From: Romeriopsis sp046049545
Lineage (GTDB): Bacteria; Cyanobacteriota; Cyanobacteriia; Leptolyngbyales; Leptolyngbyaceae
Length of the DNA: 64,000 nucleotides
Assembly (NCBI GenBank): GCA_046049545.1
Contig: JBJORF010000005.1
Span: forward strand, 1-64,000
Direction of reading: 5' to 3'
The notes under the pieces are model-generated. The model saw nothing but the letters and a program-made list of their open reading frames with translations. It did no database searches and was not told the DNA's origin. Made by a program: the position numbers and the translations under genes. Below are positions 7,722-17,423 of the stretch, piece by piece. Each line of letters starts with the position of its first letter. The stretch's first letter is position 1.

Positions 7722-8311
7722 TCAACGGGCGGGAATGGGCCGAACTGACAGTGCTGTTGCATCGCCAGTTCTAGCAATTGTTCGTAGCCCAAGCTGTCGA
7801 TCGTATGGGCCCCAAAGCGTTCCAGATGGGGGTTCATGAGCTGAGCATCGAACAGCGTAAATTGCCGATCGCGCAAATGTTCAACCAGTTTGACCATGGC
7901 CACCTTCGAGCCATCGGGAATGCGGAAAAACATCGATTCACCAATGAACGCCCCGCGAATCACCACGCCGAGGATGCCCCCGGCTAACTGATCGCCCTGC
8001 CAGGTCTCAAAGCTATGGGCGTAGCCCGCCGCATAGAGCGCGCTGTAAACCTCCGCCAGCTCATCGGAAATCCAAGTCTCTTCGCGATCGCGGCAACCTG
8101 CCACCACAGCGGCAAAATCGCGATTAATCGCAATTTCAAAGCGATTTTGATTCAAGATCCGCCGGAGCGATCGGGGATAGCGAAACCGATGGTCGAGGGG
8201 AATCAAGGTGCGATCGTGGCTGCAATACCAATCCAGACGGTCTTGTTCATCCGCCATCAGGAAATAACCCTGGGCATAGCCATTGACAATTGTTTCAAGA
8301 TCAAACCGCAT
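7673..8311 (-). CDS. aat: Leucyl/phenylalanyl-tRNA-protein transferase
   Basis: Transfers Leu or Phe from aminoacyl-tRNA to proteins with N-terminal Lys or Arg, marking them for ClpS/ClpAP degradation. I chose ATG at 8311, giving MRFDLETIVNGYAQGYFLMA. The family core is clear: TWISDELAEVYSALYAAGYAHSFE-type sequence in the middle (HSFETWQGDQLAGGILGV), then FIGESMFFRIPDGSKVAM and LFDAQLMNPHLERFGA. The last 16 codons are read opposite the end of maf, so both genes use the same 49 bp in different frames. Confidence 0.93.
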   Translation of the reverse strand: MRFDLETIVNGYAQGYFLMADEQDRLDWYCSHDRTLIPLDHRFRYPRSLRRILNQNRFEIAINRDFAAVVAGCRDREETWISDELAEVYSALYAAGYAHSFETWQGDQLAGGILGVVIRGAFIGESMFFRIPDGSKVAMVKLVEHLRDRQFTLFDAQLMNPHLERFGAHTIDSLGYEQLLELAMQQHCQFGPFPPVDYLQKFVTSSPNSPNI

Positions 8312-8381
8312 CGCCCTGTTTCCTGCCGCCTGCTTCCCCACCGCGTCCTTCTTAGTTTACTGGAAGGGGGCATGGGTTCGC

Positions 8382-8413
8382 GGAACGGCTTTAGTGTGGA
8401 ACGGTTTTAGTGG
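8382..8413. repeat. 16-bp unit repeated twice across a stop codon
   Basis: GGAACGGCTTTAGTGT (8382-8397) and GGAACGGTTTTAGTGG (8398-8413) are adjacent, differing at two positions. The second contains the stop codon of the hybrid kinase gene (8407-8409). Confidence 0.8.
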
Positions 8414-10899
8414 GGGATGCGTTGGGCAAGATGGCGTTCGATCGTTTGGGTGAGTTGTTTGAGCTTCACGGGTTTTGATAAATAATCATTCGCACCGGCA
8501 CGGCGACAACGCTCGGCATCCCCCGGCATCGCTAGGGCCGTCAAAGCAATGATCGGCATGTCGTCATAGCTGCGGTTTTGGCGGAGCTGGGCGATCGCTT
8601 CGAGACCATCCATGCCGGGCATTTGGATATCCATCAAGATCAAGTCAGGTTGTTGCTGCTGACTGTAAGCGATCGCTTCATGCCCATTCTGTGCCACCAC
8701 CACCGCATAGCCCTGGGCGTGGAGATAATCCTCCATAATCTCAATGTTCGTCGAATTATCTTCAGCCAAGAGAATGAGCGGGGCTTCGGGATGGGTAACG
8801 GGAATGCGGCTCAGGGCCTGATCCTCGGATTCAACCGGCGGCAAGCTGAAGGATTGCGCGATCGGCAGAGTAATGGTGAAACAGCTCCCTTGATTGGGCG
8901 TGCTCGTGACCGCAATATGGCCCTGATGCAGGTCAATAATCCGCTTTACCAGCGTCAGCCCCAACCCCGTGCCGGAAAACTGGCGGTTCAGCCGACTGTC
9001 AATCTGGACAAAGGGCTGAAACAAATCAGCCAGATTACTCGCCGCAATACCAATGCCAGTGTCTTTCACCTGAAACTGAAATTGCTTATGATCGGGACTA
9101 ATTTGGGCGATCAGTTCGATCGTGCCGCCTTTCGGGGTGAATTTGACGGCGTTACTCAGCAGATTAATCAGGACTTGGCGCATTCGCCGTTCGTCTACTT
9201 CTAGGCAATCCATCCCGTAGTGATCATCATGCAGCAATTGAATTTTCTTGTTGATCGCCAGTTGCCGGACAAAGCTGAGACTCGATTCGCAGAGGTATTT
9301 GAGGGACGTACTGCTGGGGCGAATTTCGAGCCTTCCGGCTTCAATTTTCGCTAAGTCGAGGATGTCATTGATCAGTTCCAGCAAGTGTTGTCCGCTCTGT
9401 TCAATGATTTTGATTGATTTGCGGTAGGGTTCGCTCATGGGTCCGTACACTTCATCACTCATGGCTTCCGAGATACCCAAAATCGCGTTCAAAGGTGTCC
9501 GCAGTTCATGACTCATGTTCGCCAAAAATTCGTCCTTTAGCCTTGTCGCGCGGGCTAATTCGGTGTTGCTGATCAACAGTTCCTGGTTCGTCTGATGCAG
9601 CTGTTCTTCGGCCAGACGGCGGGGTGTAATGTCGGCGGTGTAGCCCACGGCCTCGATCGCGGTGCCCGCATCGTCCACGAGCACTTTCATCGCACTGTAG
9701 AGCCATTGATACTGGCCATGGTGATTCAGCAGGCGATATTCTGCTTGGCATTCGCTTTTGGCGGCGATCGTGTCGTGGTAAAGCTGGCTGACGCGGGCCC
9801 GATCGTCGGGATGCACGCGCCGTCCCCAATGGCTGAGGTTGCCTTGAAACGCGGTGATCGGAAAGCCGAGAATCGTGGTGAGGTTATCGCTGATGTAGGA
9901 AATTCGATGGGGGCGTGGTGGGGGGGAGATGCTGATGCTGTGGATGATCGCGGGGGTGGTAGCAATCAGGAATTGGAGTCGAGACTGAGCCTGTTGCAGC
10001 GCCTGTTCGGCCAGTTTGCGATGGTGAATGTCCCGCACAATCCCCTGGAAGCCGATCGGGTTGCCATGGACATCAGTGATCGGGGCCGAATTGTTGGCGG
10101 CGACCCAGAGGTAGTCGCCATTCTGGCGGCGCAGGCGAAATTCGACTTCGTTGACTTGGTGTCCGAGGAGGCGTTGTTGCTTGAGGACTTGGCTGATGCG
10201 CCCGAGGTCGTCGGGATGGATAATTTCGGCAAACGGCCGATCGATGTATTTCTGCGGATCAGCCCCCACCAATTCGGCAAACTTGGGTGAAAGATAATCA
10301 AACTTGCCATCTAGTGTGATCATAAAAATCACATCATTGGCTTGCTCGACCAGTTGTTGAAAGGTACGGTTAATTGTAGTTTCAGCCGTATGGGTGTTGC
10401 GGTAATGCAGGCTGATCACCGTTTGCTGGACGATCGCCCGCAAGGCTTCGAGACGATCGGCGGGGAAGGGGCTATGGGTTTCTAGGTAGAGTGCGCCGAT
10501 CGGTTTGTGGCCGGCATTGTCGGGCGGCTCAACTAGCGGTAAATCAACGAGAGGTAAGGCAATGAAGGGCCGAAATCCTTGGCGTTGCCAGTAGGGATCC
10601 GTGCTGAATTCCGGCAGTTGATTGAGCTGGATGCTGTGGCCCTGGTGTAACACTTGGCTGACGATCGTGTGCGGGAGTTCGCTGTAGTCAGCCAGCGTGA
10701 TCGCTGGATAGTGACGAATTTGGCATTGTTGCTCAGCATCAGCGACGATCGTCCACAGATCCAATGGATGTTGCAGGATCACCACCGCTCGGTCGATCGC
10801 TAATCCGGCGCTTAAACTGGCAAACAATGCTTCAAAGATACTGGAATGCGCGAAATCAGCGGTTTCGACGCGAGTCGGTTGCAGGTGTGACATGTCCAA
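8407..10899 (-). CDS. Hybrid sensor histidine kinase (GAF-PAS-PAS-HisKA-HATPase-REC)
   Basis: An 830-residue soluble two-component sensor. Domains in order: a GAF-like region (about 15-170), PAS with PAC (about 178-295; FQQLVEQANDVIFMITLDGK), a second PAS/PAC (about 305-430), HisKA with phospho-His at 464 (SHELRTPLNAIL), and HATPase with DTGIGI and GTGLGLTLVKRI. A C-terminal receiver follows, with acceptor Asp 757 in LILMDIQMPGMDG. There is no membrane segment, so the stimulus is intracellular. No separate regulator gene lies next to it, and the attached receiver may pass phosphate on. The start codon is not certain; an in-frame ATG lies two codons later. The ligand is unknown. Confidence 0.92.
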   Translation of the reverse strand: MDMSHLQPTRVETADFAHSSIFEALFASLSAGLAIDRAVVILQHPLDLWTIVADAEQQCQIRHYPAITLADYSELPHTIVSQVLHQGHSIQLNQLPEFSTDPYWQRQGFRPFIALPLVDLPLVEPPDNAGHKPIGALYLETHSPFPADRLEALRAIVQQTVISLHYRNTHTAETTINRTFQQLVEQANDVIFMITLDGKFDYLSPKFAELVGADPQKYIDRPFAEIIHPDDLGRISQVLKQQRLLGHQVNEVEFRLRRQNGDYLWVAANNSAPITDVHGNPIGFQGIVRDIHHRKLAEQALQQAQSRLQFLIATTPAIIHSISISPPPRPHRISYISDNLTTILGFPITAFQGNLSHWGRRVHPDDRARVSQLYHDTIAAKSECQAEYRLLNHHGQYQWLYSAMKVLVDDAGTAIEAVGYTADITPRRLAEEQLHQTNQELLISNTELARATRLKDEFLANMSHELRTPLNAILGISEAMSDEVYGPMSEPYRKSIKIIEQSGQHLLELINDILDLAKIEAGRLEIRPSSTSLKYLCESSLSFVRQLAINKKIQLLHDDHYGMDCLEVDERRMRQVLINLLSNAVKFTPKGGTIELIAQISPDHKQFQFQVKDTGIGIAASNLADLFQPFVQIDSRLNRQFSGTGLGLTLVKRIIDLHQGHIAVTSTPNQGSCFTITLPIAQSFSLPPVESEDQALSRIPVTHPEAPLILLAEDNSTNIEIMEDYLHAQGYAVVVAQNGHEAIAYSQQQQPDLILMDIQMPGMDGLEAIAQLRQNRSYDDMPIIALTALAMPGDAERCRRAGANDYLSKPVKLKQLTQTIERHLAQRIPH

Positions 10900-10991
10900 A
10901 GCGACGGCGATTCAGTGCCAGGTAAACGACGGAAAATGGACACAACGGCAACGTCGAACATCAATAGGGAAACCAACATGGGGGCGATGCC

Positions 10992-11924
10992 TTACGATGC
11001 CGGGGCATTCGTGGCTTCGCGGTAGGCGGCATAAACACCTTGGACGTTATACCAGTTCAAAAAAATACGGGCGACTTCCAAGGCGAGACTGGGCTTGCCC
11101 CGATCGATGAGCCATTGCAGCAGTGGTGCTAGCGTTTTCTCATTTAATCGACCGCCGCAGGATAGCACGCCCCAGAGCAGCTGATGAATCCAGGTCATCT
11201 GAATCATCATCCGCACTTCCCAGGTGGGGTGCTTTTGATAAAACAGTACGCCCATCCGACCGCGTTGGATTTCCTGGTCGATCAGTTTGGGGATTTGGGC
11301 CAAAGTAAACGCAGGATGCCAGTGATAGCCGATCGCCGTAGGGACTTTGATCAGCTTTAGACCCAGTTGCCTGAGCCGTACCCCCAATTCCAGATCTTCC
11401 CAGCCATAGAGCTGAAACCCGGTGTCGAAGAGTCCTGCTTCCAGCAACCAATGCTTGGCGATCGCGACATTCCCCGTTGCAAAGAACGCGGCGGAAAAAT
11501 CCGTGACTTTGTAGGGTTCCGTCGTCGGTGCTTCAAAATTGGCGGTATTGACCACGCGGCCATAGGTGAACACGCGATCGTGGCCTTGGGTTTGGTAGGC
11601 GGTTTGGAGACTCGTGGCATGGGCTTGCAAGAAGCCTGCGGTCACGACTAAATCACTGTCAATGAAAATAATCGTATCGCCAGTCGCCTGTTGCACCCCC
11701 AAATTACGGGCCGCCGAAGGGCCGAGATGTGATTGTTCAAACAGCTTGATGTGGGGAAATGCCGCCGCGTTTGCCCGCAACCAAGCGATCGTGCCATCGG
11801 TCGAGCCGTCATCGACGACAACAACTTCATAAGCCGCGTCGTAATGTTGCTGTTCCAGTGCCTGAAGGCATTTGGTGAGAATGGGTAAACGGTTATAGGT
11901 CGGAATCACCACACTAAACAACAT
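10992..11924 (-). CDS. Family 2 glycosyltransferase
   Basis: A 310-residue GT-A fold transferase. The N-terminus MLFSVVIPTYNRLPIL is the nucleotide-sugar strand. VVVDDGSTDGT follows at about residues 36-46, and the metal-binding IFIDSDLVV stands in for the usual DxD near residue 92. YGWEDLELGVRLRQLG further on (about residues 170-185) is typical of the ED motif used by inverting GT2 enzymes. The C-terminal 80 residues are helical. There is no obvious membrane anchor. Substrate and product cannot be read from the sequence. The neighbours do not form a polysaccharide operon. Confidence 0.88.
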   Translation of the reverse strand: MLFSVVIPTYNRLPILTKCLQALEQQHYDAAYEVVVVDDGSTDGTIAWLRANAAAFPHIKLFEQSHLGPSAARNLGVQQATGDTIIFIDSDLVVTAGFLQAHATSLQTAYQTQGHDRVFTYGRVVNTANFEAPTTEPYKVTDFSAAFFATGNVAIAKHWLLEAGLFDTGFQLYGWEDLELGVRLRQLGLKLIKVPTAIGYHWHPAFTLAQIPKLIDQEIQRGRMGVLFYQKHPTWEVRMMIQMTWIHQLLWGVLSCGGRLNEKTLAPLLQWLIDRGKPSLALEVARIFLNWYNVQGVYAAYREATNAPAS

Positions 11925-12026
11925 GTTGAATTGCTCCCTAATGAAACGCGGAGAAAGTGAAGTTTTGGAGAATGCGGCGGGTTGGCTGCGTTCTTCAGGA
12001 TAAGGGAAAACTGGGCCTCAACGTCG

Positions 12027-12059
12027 AACGCTGCGCTGGAACAATTCCAGCGCAGCGTT
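12027..12059 (-). terminator. Long perfect hairpin downstream of the Nfu gene
   Basis: AACGCTGCGCTGGA (12027-12040) pairs perfectly with 12046-12059 around ACAAT. The loop's outer bases also pair, leaving three unpaired bases. It lies 80 bp past the Nfu stop codon on the minus strand and downstream of nothing on the plus strand. There is no T run on either side, so it may protect a 3' end rather than terminate by itself. Confidence 0.5.
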
Positions 12060-12138
12060 TGTGGCAATCAGATGGGCGGATCGCGATCGGTTCAGTAATT
12101 ATTTACATCAACCCCGTTGGCGTGAACGGCCTTCGCGC

Positions 12139-12375
12139 CTACAGCACCTGTTCAACTTCGTTGATTTCCGGAATCTGTTCGCGCAGGCGGCGTTCGATCC
12201 CCATGCGGAGGGTCATCGTCGAGCTGGGACAGGAGCCGCAAGCACCGTTGAGGCGCAGTTTGACGGTCGGTCCATCGATGTCAACCAGTTCGACGTTACC
12301 GCCATCGGCCATTAGGTAGGGCCGCAGTTCGTCGAGGACGGTTTCGACGTTTTCGTTGGTGAGTGCGAGTGCCAT
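12139..12375 (-). CDS. nfu: NifU C-terminal-like iron-sulfur scaffold (Nfu)
   Basis: A 78-residue protein consisting only of the Nfu domain, which binds a transient [4Fe-4S] or [2Fe-2S] cluster between two monomers and hands it to target proteins. The cluster ligands are in LNGACGSCPSSTMTLRMGIE, where the CxxC pair is at residues 46 and 49. The N-terminal stretch VETVLDELRPYLMADGGNVEL is the conserved helix-turn. Size matches the stand-alone Nfu that is the main housekeeping scaffold in cyanobacteria. It is followed by a long hairpin on the same strand. Confidence 0.94.
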   Translation of the reverse strand: MALALTNENVETVLDELRPYLMADGGNVELVDIDGPTVKLRLNGACGSCPSSTMTLRMGIERRLREQIPEINEVEQVL

Positions 12376-12433
12376 AGGTGTTGCCTCTGAAGTGGATGAT
12401 CAAATAATGCCGGGATTTAGGCGGCCAGTTGGA

Positions 12434-13069
12434 CTAAGCGGCTAGTTGGATGTTGGCGAAAATGAATTCCATGGTTTCGCCGCCCGTGACGATCGTGCGC
12501 TGGTTCAAGATGTAATATTTCCCAACTTTTTCGTAGGTGTCGGTAAATTCCTGCAAGCCGCCGACGGCTTCCCCGGTTTTGGCATCCTGATAGCGGGAGT
12601 CGTAGGTGTGCGACAGACAGCCTTCGCCCGTGTCATGGAAGCTGAAGGTGTTAATCGTAACGATGTTGCCGTGGATTGTGCGATGAACCAGGACGATCTC
12701 GTTGTTCCGCACTTTGTAGTGGTCAACTTTGCCTTCCATCAAGATCTCGATCGCGCCACTTTCGTCGGTTTTGCCGTAGCTGAATACATTCCCTTTGTGG
12801 GTTTGCTCAAAAGGGCGACGAACCCGGTGGACGGCAATTTCCCACAGTTGGCCAGTGACGGCTTTCAGCACTTCTTCGTCTTCAATCCCGGTGACTTCGC
12901 CCTTGAAGCCCATGCGCGGATCAGGGGAAACGATCGCCTTGCCGTGAAATTCTTTGCCCGCGCAGCGATAGGTCACATCGGCGCTGTAGCCGGGAAATGA
13001 CTGATCCCAGGTGTAGCGGTTCTCATAGGCGGCCCGAAAAAGTGCGGTGGCCTCTGTACTCGCTGCCAT
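12434..13069 (-). CDS. DUF3386 family protein
   Basis: About 211 residues from ATG at 13069 (MAAS). ATG at 13075 is nearly as likely, and a more distant start at 13117 looks unconserved. It belongs to the cyanobacterial DUF3386 family, function unknown. Landmarks are ATALFRAAYENRYTW near the start, GYSADVTYRC, GKEFHGKAIVSPD and the C-terminal EFTDTYEKVGKYYILNQRTIV. The composition suggests a soluble beta-rich fold resembling lipocalin-like barrels. No signal peptide is visible. Confidence 0.85.
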   Translation of the reverse strand: MAASTEATALFRAAYENRYTWDQSFPGYSADVTYRCAGKEFHGKAIVSPDPRMGFKGEVTGIEDEEVLKAVTGQLWEIAVHRVRRPFEQTHKGNVFSYGKTDESGAIEILMEGKVDHYKVRNNEIVLVHRTIHGNIVTINTFSFHDTGEGCLSHTYDSRYQDAKTGEAVGGLQEFTDTYEKVGKYYILNQRTIVTGGETMEFIFANIQLAA

Positions 13070-13185
13070 GTTCATAAAAAGACCCAACTCCGTAAAACTG
13101 CTGCATCGTGGATACATCCCAGTCTAGCATCGACGGTTTGCGGCTGTGGTGGGCGGCTTGCCGATCCGGCGTTAGGAATATCTGT

Positions 13186-15024
13186 TCACCCCGCTGTCAT
13201 CACGGGTTCTTGGAATAGCGGAATGGTGAAAGTGACGGTGGAACCTAAGCCTTCACCGAGGCTATAGAAGTTGATTTCGCCACCCATTTCTTCGATGAAC
13301 CGTTGGGAAATGGCGAGGCCCAGCCCCGTGCCACCGTAGCGTCGGGTTAGTGAACCGTCGATCTGACTGAAGGATTGGAAGAGCCGATCTTGTTTATCGA
13401 GGGACACGCCAATCCCGGTATCGGCAACTTTCACCATCGCTACACCCGGAAACTCCCGATCGTGGAATTTAACTTTGCGGCGCAGAATTTCCGTGGTGAT
13501 CGTCACGCCGCCTTCGTGGGTGAACTTAATCGCATTGCCGACGAGATTGATCAACACTTGTTTGAGGCATTTGAAATTCCCGTAGACGATTACGGGATCT
13601 AGCGTGGCGGGCATCTGGACTTCGCAGGTGAGATCTTTTTGCCGCGCCAGTGGGCCTTGCTGGCGCTCAACATCTTCTAGCAACTCGTTCAGCGTCACGG
13701 CGCTGCTTTCGATTTGCATTTTCCCGGCTTCGATCTTAGCCAGATTCAGTACATCGTTCAGGACTTCGAGCAGATGCTCCGATAGCTGGAAGGCCTCGCG
13801 TAAAAATTCATCTTGCTCGGTCTGATTATCGGCCATGCCATCCAGTACGAGCTTCAAGAACCCCATGATGCCATTTAAGGGTGTGCGTAATTCATGGGAG
13901 GTGTTGGCGAGAAACTCACTTTTCAAGCGTGAGGCTTCTTCGGCTTGCTGCCGGGCTTCTTCGAGGGCTTCCTGCTTGCGGACAGCTTTTTGGTTGGCTT
14001 TTTGGAGTTCGTTGAAGAGGCTGGTGTGGGCGATCGCCGTCCCCACTTGATCGGCCAGTTCCCGCACAAAGCTCACTTCAGCCGCTTCCCACCGGCGGGG
14101 CCGATCGCACTGCTCCAGGACGATCAGACCGTTGGGCTGGTCTTGATAGCCCGTGGCAATGATTAAGCGGGTGTTCGAGCGTTGGGTTTCCGCATCGATT
14201 TGTTGGGCGACGACGCAGGGGCTATGGGGGGTAACCGAGGTATTCGGCGCTTCCAGATCGGTGGGTCGAAAGCGCCGTAGGGCTTGCTCTAACGCCCGAT
14301 CACTGGCGATCGACAGCCGCTCGCCCCAACGCGGCGCAAAATCCCCCCGACAATATTCCGCTTCTAGGGTGACGGTTTCGACCTCGGATTGGGCATTGCG
14401 ACCGAGGGAGTAAATGCTACACCGGCAAACTTGGATAGCATCGCCGAGGCCCTGCACAGCCTGTTGCCAAATGGTTGCGAGGTCAAGCGTCTGGCGAATT
14501 TTCCAGGCAAGCTGGTTGGCTTGGCGCGAATCCAGAGGTTGGTTCAGGGGCGACGGGCTGGGTCGGCTCGAATGAGTGGATTGACCCGTGACGGTGATCC
14601 CGATCGTTTCCTGGTTGGGGGCTTGGAGGGGGGACATGACCAGGGCGAGCGCGATCCGCAGCTCGGCCCCAGAATTAAATTCCGCAGCCAAGGTAAATTC
14701 CGCTTCAAAGGACTCGGATTGCCCCGTGCGCAGCACCCGATCGAGGCGTTGTTGGTAGGTGGTCGCGGCAACAGGGCCAATGGGCTGATTTTCCCAGGCT
14801 TCCCCCAGCTTCAGATCAATCCCGGCGGCGCTGGCGATCGGCCAGTGCCAGCTGAGACAGCGACCCGCCCGATCGTGCACCAGTAAAAATTCCACTGATC
14901 CCGGATCCATTAGTACATTTGGTGCAAGCGATGGGGAGAGCATAGGCAGCACAGTGAGAGGCTCGGCAGTAAGAGGCTCGGCAGTGAAAGGCTCGGCAGT
15001 GAGCGGGTTGCACGTCGGAATCAC
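13186..15024 (-). CDS. Sensor histidine kinase (PAS-like, GAF, HisKA, HATPase)
   Basis: A 612-residue soluble kinase. The start is GTG at 15024, preceded by AGAGGG at suitable spacing; ATG at 14943 would remove a repeated Thr-Ala-Glu-Pro stretch. A PAS-like region covers about residues 40-150, a GAF domain about 185-340, and a short coiled-coil linker about 345-370. HisKA follows with phospho-His 377 (SHELRTPLNGIM), then HATPase with DTGIGV and GTGLGLAISQRF. No receiver domain or neighbouring regulator exists. The N-terminal repeat is a 15-bp triplication (14957-15001) translated in frame. The signal is unknown. Confidence 0.9.
   Translation of the reverse strand: MIPTCNPLTAEPFTAEPLTAEPLTVLPMLSPSLAPNVLMDPGSVEFLLVHDRAGRCLSWHWPIASAAGIDLKLGEAWENQPIGPVAATTYQQRLDRVLRTGQSESFEAEFTLAAEFNSGAELRIALALVMSPLQAPNQETIGITVTGQSTHSSRPSPSPLNQPLDSRQANQLAWKIRQTLDLATIWQQAVQGLGDAIQVCRCSIYSLGRNAQSEVETVTLEAEYCRGDFAPRWGERLSIASDRALEQALRRFRPTDLEAPNTSVTPHSPCVVAQQIDAETQRSNTRLIIATGYQDQPNGLIVLEQCDRPRRWEAAEVSFVRELADQVGTAIAHTSLFNELQKANQKAVRKQEALEEARQQAEEASRLKSEFLANTSHELRTPLNGIMGFLKLVLDGMADNQTEQDEFLREAFQLSEHLLEVLNDVLNLAKIEAGKMQIESSAVTLNELLEDVERQQGPLARQKDLTCEVQMPATLDPVIVYGNFKCLKQVLINLVGNAIKFTHEGGVTITTEILRRKVKFHDREFPGVAMVKVADTGIGVSLDKQDRLFQSFSQIDGSLTRRYGGTGLGLAISQRFIEEMGGEINFYSLGEGLGSTVTFTIPLFQEPVMTAG
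14957..15001. repeat. 15-bp unit repeated three times, in frame in the kinase N-terminus
   Basis: Units 14957-14971, 14972-14986 and 14987-15001 share AGGCTCGGCAGT and differ only at unit edges. They are translated as three TAEP(F/L) units if the GTG start is used. Their form is the same as the intergenic triplications elsewhere in the window. Confidence 0.9.
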
Positions 15025-15315
15025 CGTAGAACCCTCTAGTAGCTAATGATCAATAGCATGAAGATTCTGTAAATATGCGTTCATCCTACTGACTGAACAA
15101 TCCCCAGAGCAAGGGGTCATTTACGGAAGCCCATCGTGTCAGTCGCGATCGCCTTGACCCTAAATCCGTTGCAATCAGCAATTTGATCTTCCGGCTGTCC
15201 CTAGGCTCACCCGGAAAAATTTCCAATCAATTCCTTCCGCAGAGGGAAATTCGCTTTGCTAAGGATTCGGCTTAGAATAGGTTCAAGAAACTTTAAAGTT
15301 GACCCGCGTAACCCC

Positions 15316-17127
15316 ATGACTGATGTACCTGTCCAGCGAATTCGGAATTTCTCGATCATCGCCCATATCGACCACGGGAAATCGACCTTGGCCGATCGGT
15401 TATTGCAAGAAACCGGAACCGTCGATGTGCGGGAGATGAAGGAACAGTTCTTAGACAGTATGGACATCGAGCGGGAGCGGGGCATTACGATTAAGCTCCA
15501 GGCAGCTCGGATGCGCTACAAGGCCAAGGACGGTGAAGAGTACATTCTGAATCTGATCGACACACCGGGCCACGTTGATTTTTCCTACGAAGTGTCACGA
15601 TCGCTCGCGGCCTGTGAAGGGGCGCTGTTGGTGGTGGATGCCTCGCAAGGGGTTGAGGCGCAGACACTGGCGAATGTCTATTTAGCGCTAGAGAATAACC
15701 TCGAAATTATCCCGGTGCTGAACAAAATCGACCTGCCGGGGGCGGAACCCGATCGGGTAGCCGGGGAAGTCGAAGAAGTAATTGGTCTGGACTGCACGGA
15801 TGCGATTCAGGCTTCGGCGAAGGCGGGGATCGGGATCGAAGCAATTCTGGAATCGATCGTCAAGAATGTGCCGCCGCCCGAAGATACGGTTGATCAACCG
15901 CTCCGGGCCTTGGTGTTTGACAGCTATTACGATGCCTATCGCGGGGTGGTCGTTTACTTTCGGGTCATGGATGGGACGTTGAAGACGGGCGATAAGGTGC
16001 GGTTCATGGCTTCCGGTAAGGAATATGTGATTGATGAGCTGGGCGTGTTGGCCCCGAACCAGGTGAAAGTCGAGTCGCTCCACGCGGGGGAAGTGGGCTA
16101 TCTGGCGGCTTCGATTAAAGCGGTGGCCGATGCCCGAGTTGGGGATACCGTGACCTTAGCAGCGAAACCCGCGAAGGAAGCCTTTCCTGGTTACGTGGAA
16201 GCCAAACCGATGGTGTTCTGTGGCCTGTTTCCGACGGATGCCGACCAGTTTGCTGACCTGCGCGAGGCCCTCGATAAGCTGCGTTTGAATGATGCGGCAT
16301 TGCAGTACGAGCCGGAAACCTCCAGCGCCATGGGCTTCGGGTTCCGCTGTGGCTTCTTGGGGCTGCTGCATATGGAAATTGTCCAGGAACGCCTTGAGCG
16401 GGAATATAACCTGGATCTGATTACAACCGCGCCTTCGGTGGTGTACCGGGTGACGACGATTAAGGGCGAAGTCATGATGATTGACAACCCCGCCCACCTG
16501 CCCGATCCGCAGTACCGCGAAGATATGGAAGAACCCTACGTCAAGATGGAGGTGATCACGCCGGAGGCTTACGTCGGGACGTTGATGGAGCTATCCCAGC
16601 AGCGTCGGGGTGTATTCATTGATATGAAGTACCTCACACCAGGGCGGACAACGCTGGTCTACGAAATGCCCCTGGCCGAGGTCGTGACCGATTACTTCGA
16701 TCAAATGAAGTCCCGATCGCGGGGTTATGCCAGCATGGAGTACCAGTTGATTGGCTATCGAACGAATAATCTGGTGAAGCTGGATGTGCTGATCAATGGC
16801 GATCCGGTCGATCCGTTAGCGACGATCGTCCACCGTGATAAAGCCTATGGTGTGGGTCGTGCCCTGACGGAAAAGCTGAAAGAGCTGATTCCTCGACACC
16901 AGTTCAAGATTCCGATCCAAGCCGCGATTGGGGCCAAAGTGATCGCCAGTGAGCATATTCCCGCACTGCGGAAGGATGTTCTTGCCAAATGCTATGGCGG
17001 TGACATTTCCCGGAAGAAGAAATTGCTGCAAAAGCAAGCTAAAGGGAAGAAGCGGATGAAGTCGATCGGGACGGTCGATGTGCCACAAGCGGCCTTCATG
17101 GCCGTGCTGAAAATCAATACAGATTAA
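15316..17127 (+). CDS. lepA: Elongation factor 4, translational GTPase
   Basis: Ribosome-associated GTPase LepA/EF4, implicated in back-translocation and in late 30S assembly. The product is 603 residues from ATG at 15316. An in-frame start 60 bp earlier gives an unconserved extension. GTPase motifs are clear: AHIDHGKST (G1), DTPGHVDF (G3) and NKID (G4). The central EF-G-like domains and the LepA-specific C-terminal domain ending in RKKKLLQKQAKGKKRMK are complete. A strong terminator follows 25 bp downstream. The gene stands alone. Confidence 0.97.
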   Translation: MTDVPVQRIRNFSIIAHIDHGKSTLADRLLQETGTVDVREMKEQFLDSMDIERERGITIKLQAARMRYKAKDGEEYILNLIDTPGHVDFSYEVSRSLAACEGALLVVDASQGVEAQTLANVYLALENNLEIIPVLNKIDLPGAEPDRVAGEVEEVIGLDCTDAIQASAKAGIGIEAILESIVKNVPPPEDTVDQPLRALVFDSYYDAYRGVVVYFRVMDGTLKTGDKVRFMASGKEYVIDELGVLAPNQVKVESLHAGEVGYLAASIKAVADARVGDTVTLAAKPAKEAFPGYVEAKPMVFCGLFPTDADQFADLREALDKLRLNDAALQYEPETSSAMGFGFRCGFLGLLHMEIVQERLEREYNLDLITTAPSVVYRVTTIKGEVMMIDNPAHLPDPQYREDMEEPYVKMEVITPEAYVGTLMELSQQRRGVFIDMKYLTPGRTTLVYEMPLAEVVTDYFDQMKSRSRGYASMEYQLIGYRTNNLVKLDVLINGDPVDPLATIVHRDKAYGVGRALTEKLKELIPRHQFKIPIQAAIGAKVIASEHIPALRKDVLAKCYGGDISRKKKLLQKQAKGKKRMKSIGTVDVPQAAFMAVLKINTD

Positions 17128-17152
17128 GATGCGAACATTCAATTGCAGCTCC

Positions 17153-17182
17153 AAACCCGTTAGCGGTGCTAACGGGTTTTTT
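17153..17182 (+). terminator. Rho-independent terminator of lepA
   Basis: AAACCCGTTAGC (17153-17164) pairs with GCTAACGGGTTT (17168-17179) around a short GTG-type loop and runs directly into a T tract. Confidence 0.92.
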
Positions 17183-17423
17183 CGTGACAATTCATCGACT
17201 CTTTATAGGGCAACATCAGAAAAAGTCAACCGTCTAATGGCTGATATTCCCATTCCCTTCTAAAATCTAAACCAGACGAAAAATGTTTGATCCCAGATCT
17301 GATTTAAGTCTCGTGGATTTGGGCATCTTAGAACACGTTTGGGCATCCTAGTCCTATCAAGGTTGCCGATGACGGCGGCAGTGCGACCATCTCTTATTGA
17401 CGACGCAATAGCGAGTATTAAAT

